A DNA stretch of 6,553 bases from JBEIHX01 sp044375455 (GTDB lineage: Bacteria; Pseudomonadota; Alphaproteobacteria; Caulobacterales; Aquidulcibacteraceae), in the NCBI GenBank assembly GCA_044375455.1, contig JBILMQ010000202.1, positions 1 through 6,553 of the forward strand, given 5' to 3'. A program made the translations under genes and the position numbers. This document shows positions 5,033 to 6,553 of the stretch, in pieces (positions within the stretch are counted from its first letter, which is position 1; the number at the start of each line of letters is the position of its first letter). Under the pieces are notes generated by a model, which saw only the letters and a list, made by a program, of their open reading frames with translations, ran no database searches and had not been told where the DNA came from.

Positions 5033-5119
5033 TGATCGGATATAGATGATCAATAAGTTGCATTCTGATCGCTTAAAGTCTATCAAATTGAAAGAGGGCA
5101 ATCGGATATGGCCGATCAA
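5033..5119 (+). promoter_or_regulatory. Three-box palindromic operator array over the mobile mystery promoter
   Basis: Three related 21-bp boxes start at 5033, 5066 and 5099, exactly 33 bp apart. The first two are TGAT-N12-ATCA; the first is a perfect TTGATC-N10-GATCAA palindrome at 5032-5053. The third reads CAAT-N12-ATCA, agrees with box 1 at 16 of 21 positions and covers the ATG at 5108. Box 2 agrees with box 1 at 15 of 21. The region is AT-rich compared with its flanks, and a weak -35/-10 pair (TTGCAT 5058-5063, TATCAA 5081-5086) lies among the boxes. The likely ligand is the HTH protein encoded immediately downstream, acting as autorepressor; this is inferred. Confidence 0.6.
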
Positions 5120-5581
5120 GCAACGCCGGAAGCGCTGGCTCGAAAACATCTGGACGCGGCCTTGAGCCCGTTGCGGGCAATGAGCCCCCAAGCGCGGCCG
5201 CCGCGGGGCTGGCTGCGCGCGATCCGAGACGCGCTGGGAATGACGAGCCGACAGCTCGCCGCCCGCATGGGGCTGTCACAGCCAACGATCATCGCGCTGG
5301 AGAAAAGCGAAGCGGCGCAAACCATCACGCTGCGTTCCCTGCGCGAGGCTGCCGAGGCGCTCGACTGCCAACTTGTTTATGCGCTCGTTCCTCGCAGCAC
5401 GCTCGACGAGACCGTGCGGAACCGCGCTCGGGCAATTGCGCAGGCGCAGCTTGCCCGGATCAACCACACCATGCGGCTCGAGGACCAAGCGTTGACCGAG
5501 CCGAATCTTGCCGCCGAAGTCGAGCGGGTCACGCAGGTGATCCTCGCGGGGCGCCCGAGCCGACTTTGGGAGGCTCCATGA
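5108..5581 (+). CDS. Mobile mystery protein A (HTH/XRE-like, probable antitoxin-regulator)
   Basis: 157 residues. Residues 34-95 hold a XRE-like helix-turn-helix: WLRAIRDALGMTSRQLAARM, GLSQPTIIALEKSE, then LRSLREAAEALDCQLVYALVP. The long N-terminal segment before it, the C-terminal helical tail (residues 100-145) and the linked Fic gene match the TIGR02612 'mobile mystery protein A' family, named for its frequent occurrence on mobile DNA and always beside protein B. Its presumed role is DNA binding and control of its own operon, and perhaps neutralising the Fic partner. Start ATG 5108 has GAGGG (5094-5098) 9 bases upstream. The stop TGA overlaps the next start as ATGA, so the two are translationally coupled. 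I do not see a clear (S/T)xxxE(G/N) Fic-inhibitory motif, so direct antitoxin action by that route is not supported by the sequence. Confidence 0.85.
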   Translation: MADQATPEALARKHLDAALSPLRAMSPQARPPRGWLRAIRDALGMTSRQLAARMGLSQPTIIALEKSEAAQTITLRSLREAAEALDCQLVYALVPRSTLDETVRNRARAIAQAQLARINHTMRLEDQALTEPNLAAEVERVTQVILAGRPSRLWEAP

Positions 5582-6168
5582 GCGATCCCCTGTTCGATAG
5601 GGACGACAAAGCCGCAGCGCCGCTGGAGCCGGATGAGCGCAGCCAGTTGATCCCGACGTACATCACGACGCGGGCGCAGTTGAACGAAGCCGAACAGATC
5701 GGCATCACGAATGCCGATCAATGGGCGTTTGCTCGAAAGCGCGACGTGCTGAGCGAAAGCTTCCTGCTCAATCTGCACAGGCGCATGTTCGGCACGGTCT
5801 GGAAGTGGGCCGGCGATTTGCGCACGACAGACCGCAATATCGGTGTGCCGGCATTCAAGATCGGCGTCGAGCTTCGCGCGCTCCTTGACGATGTGCGCTA
5901 CTGGACTGAGCACGCGACCTATCCGCCGGACGAGATCGCGGTGCGCTTCCACCACAAGCTCGTGTGGATTCATCCTTTCCCAAACGGCAATGGGCGGCAT
6001 GCACGCATGGCGGCGGACCTCTTGGCCGTCGCGCTTGGTCGCCCGCGGTTCACCTGGGGAAGCGCCAATCCCGTGGAGCCGGCGGCGACACGCGCGCAGT
6101 ATGTCGCGGCGCTCCGAGCGGCGGATCATCATGATCTCTGGCCGCTGATCGCTTTTGCTCGCTCTTGA
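5578..6168 (+). CDS. Mobile mystery protein B (Fic-domain protein, probable nucleotidyl transferase toxin)
   Basis: 196 residues. The Fic motif is HPFPNGNGRHAR at 132-143, with the catalytic His132 and the phosphate-binding GNGR. Upstream, FLLNLHRRMFGTVWKWAGDLRTTDRNIGV (62-90) is the conserved Fic core including the flap region. The N-terminal segment 'LIP.YITTRAQLNEAEQ...A..WA' is typical of TIGR02613, mobile mystery protein B. Fic enzymes usually transfer AMP or another nucleotide to protein hydroxyls; the target is unknown. Where AMPylating Fic proteins have Asp or Glu (HPFx[D/E]GNGR), this one has Asn136, which I recall as usual for this subfamily but which may alter metal binding. The start is ATG 5578, overlapping protein A's stop by four bases (ATGA), with GGGAGG (5568-5573) 4 bases upstream; TTG 5566 is rejected. 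Confidence 0.88.
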   Translation: MSDPLFDRDDKAAAPLEPDERSQLIPTYITTRAQLNEAEQIGITNADQWAFARKRDVLSESFLLNLHRRMFGTVWKWAGDLRTTDRNIGVPAFKIGVELRALLDDVRYWTEHATYPPDEIAVRFHHKLVWIHPFPNGNGRHARMAADLLAVALGRPRFTWGSANPVEPAATRAQYVAALRAADHHDLWPLIAFARS

Positions 6169-6553
6169 ACACCCCCTCTGCCGGTGTCTCGACATATTTG
6201 GTCGTGGATGTTCTCGTCGAAGCGGGCTAGGTCCGTAGGGCGTTCCAGACCGAAATAGATCGCGTCGGGCTGCAGGTTGGAGATGGCGATTACCAAGGTG
6301 GTCGTTCCCAACCTGATCTTGTCGCGCATCCCCGCGACGTGCCGGCGCGCAGGCTCCTGCAGCTTGATCTTGCCAATCAGAGGAATGATGCAGGCGTTGA
6401 CGCGGCCACGGTCGACATTGACGTTGGCGGAATCACGAAGCTCACCGAACCGCCTGCCGAGAGCGCGAGAGCGCAATGCTCCGGTCTCCAACCATTTTTT
6501 GCAGAGGTCCTCGACGGTCATCACCTCGGCTTCGGAAACCTTGCGACGAGAAG
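6129..6553 (-). pseudogene. Truncated tyrosine-recombinase integrase fragment (runs off the right edge)
   Basis: The frame is open from the window edge (…SRRKVSEAEV MTVEDLCKKWLE…), so the gene starts outside. MTVEDLCKKWLE, NVDRGRVNACIIPLIGKIKL and HVAGMRDKIRLG match the core-binding (SAM-like) domain of P4-type/phage integrases ('TVADLC..YL', 'TDRGRI..HI.PLLG..KV', 'V..FRD.V..G.T'). The likeness ends about 6297. The remaining ~55 residues are not integrase-like, and the stop at 6129 lies inside the convergent Fic gene. No catalytic-domain residues (R-H-R-Y) are present in the window. It therefore looks like an integrase cut off by rearrangement beside the mobile mystery pair. GTG/ATG codons at 6522/6519 are probably internal. 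Similarity is judged by eye. Confidence 0.55.

Noticed and set aside
4691..5035. Plus-strand open frame of 114 codons in the gene-free stretch
   Set aside because: It is Pro/Arg/Ser-rich, has no Shine-Dalgarno sequence or recognisable domain, and its 3' end runs through the perfect palindrome at 5000-5021.
5377..6195. Minus-strand open frame of 272 codons
   Set aside because: It is antisense to the mobile mystery A/B genes, whose family motifs are unmistakable; the minus-strand translation shows none.

Overview
The window is GC-rich throughout its left two thirds, with long spurious antisense reading frames typical of such DNA. Codon use and protein character (AddA-type exonuclease tail, DUF6804-like membrane protein, mobile mystery pair, P4-type integrase) suggest an alphaproteobacterium. 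This is an inference from style, not a formal placement. The layout is a chromosomal-looking left edge followed by an accessory region.

Left edge (1-1262). The 3' end of a UvrD-like helicase/nuclease gene (AddA/RecB type, PD-(D/E)XK nuclease signature) runs in from the left on the plus strand. About 310 bases without a recognisable gene follow, holding one good stem-loop at 740-767. Then comes a 106-residue membrane protein of the DUF6804 type. A short convergent gap holds a 12-bp palindrome and a two-unit 17-bp tandem repeat.

Minus-strand cluster (1263-4541). In order of transcription there are three genes: a TIR-domain protein with a strictly 46-residue-phased helical repeat (TPR-like) tail, a small SpoT/Mesh1-type HD phosphohydrolase, and a HEPN-fold protein with an intact RxxxxH ribonuclease motif. 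The TIR gene has a near-consensus sigma70-type promoter (TTGACA-16-TATATT) with a duplicated CATATG-centred box upstream of the -35. The HD and HEPN genes are 19 bases apart. They sit behind a four-unit 16-bp tandem repeat that ends just before the HD ribosome binding site. A sensor-like TIR/TPR protein, a nucleotide hydrolase and a HEPN RNase together look like a candidate defence or stress module. The TIR domain has valine where TIR NADases carry the catalytic glutamate, so it may signal or scaffold rather than consume NAD+. I do not recognise this exact combination as a named system.

Right part (4542-6553). About 460 bases of GC-rich non-coding DNA with several inverted and direct repeats lead into an AT-rich control region. 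After this come the overlapping genes for mobile mystery protein A (HTH) and mobile mystery protein B (Fic domain), a toxin-antitoxin-like pair usually found in mobile contexts. Three, perhaps four, related palindromic boxes spaced 32-33 bp apart precede and overlap the first start codon; they look like an operator array for the HTH protein. At the right edge, convergent, lies the N-terminal part of a tyrosine-recombinase integrase whose similarity stops abruptly near 6297, consistent with a decayed mobile element.
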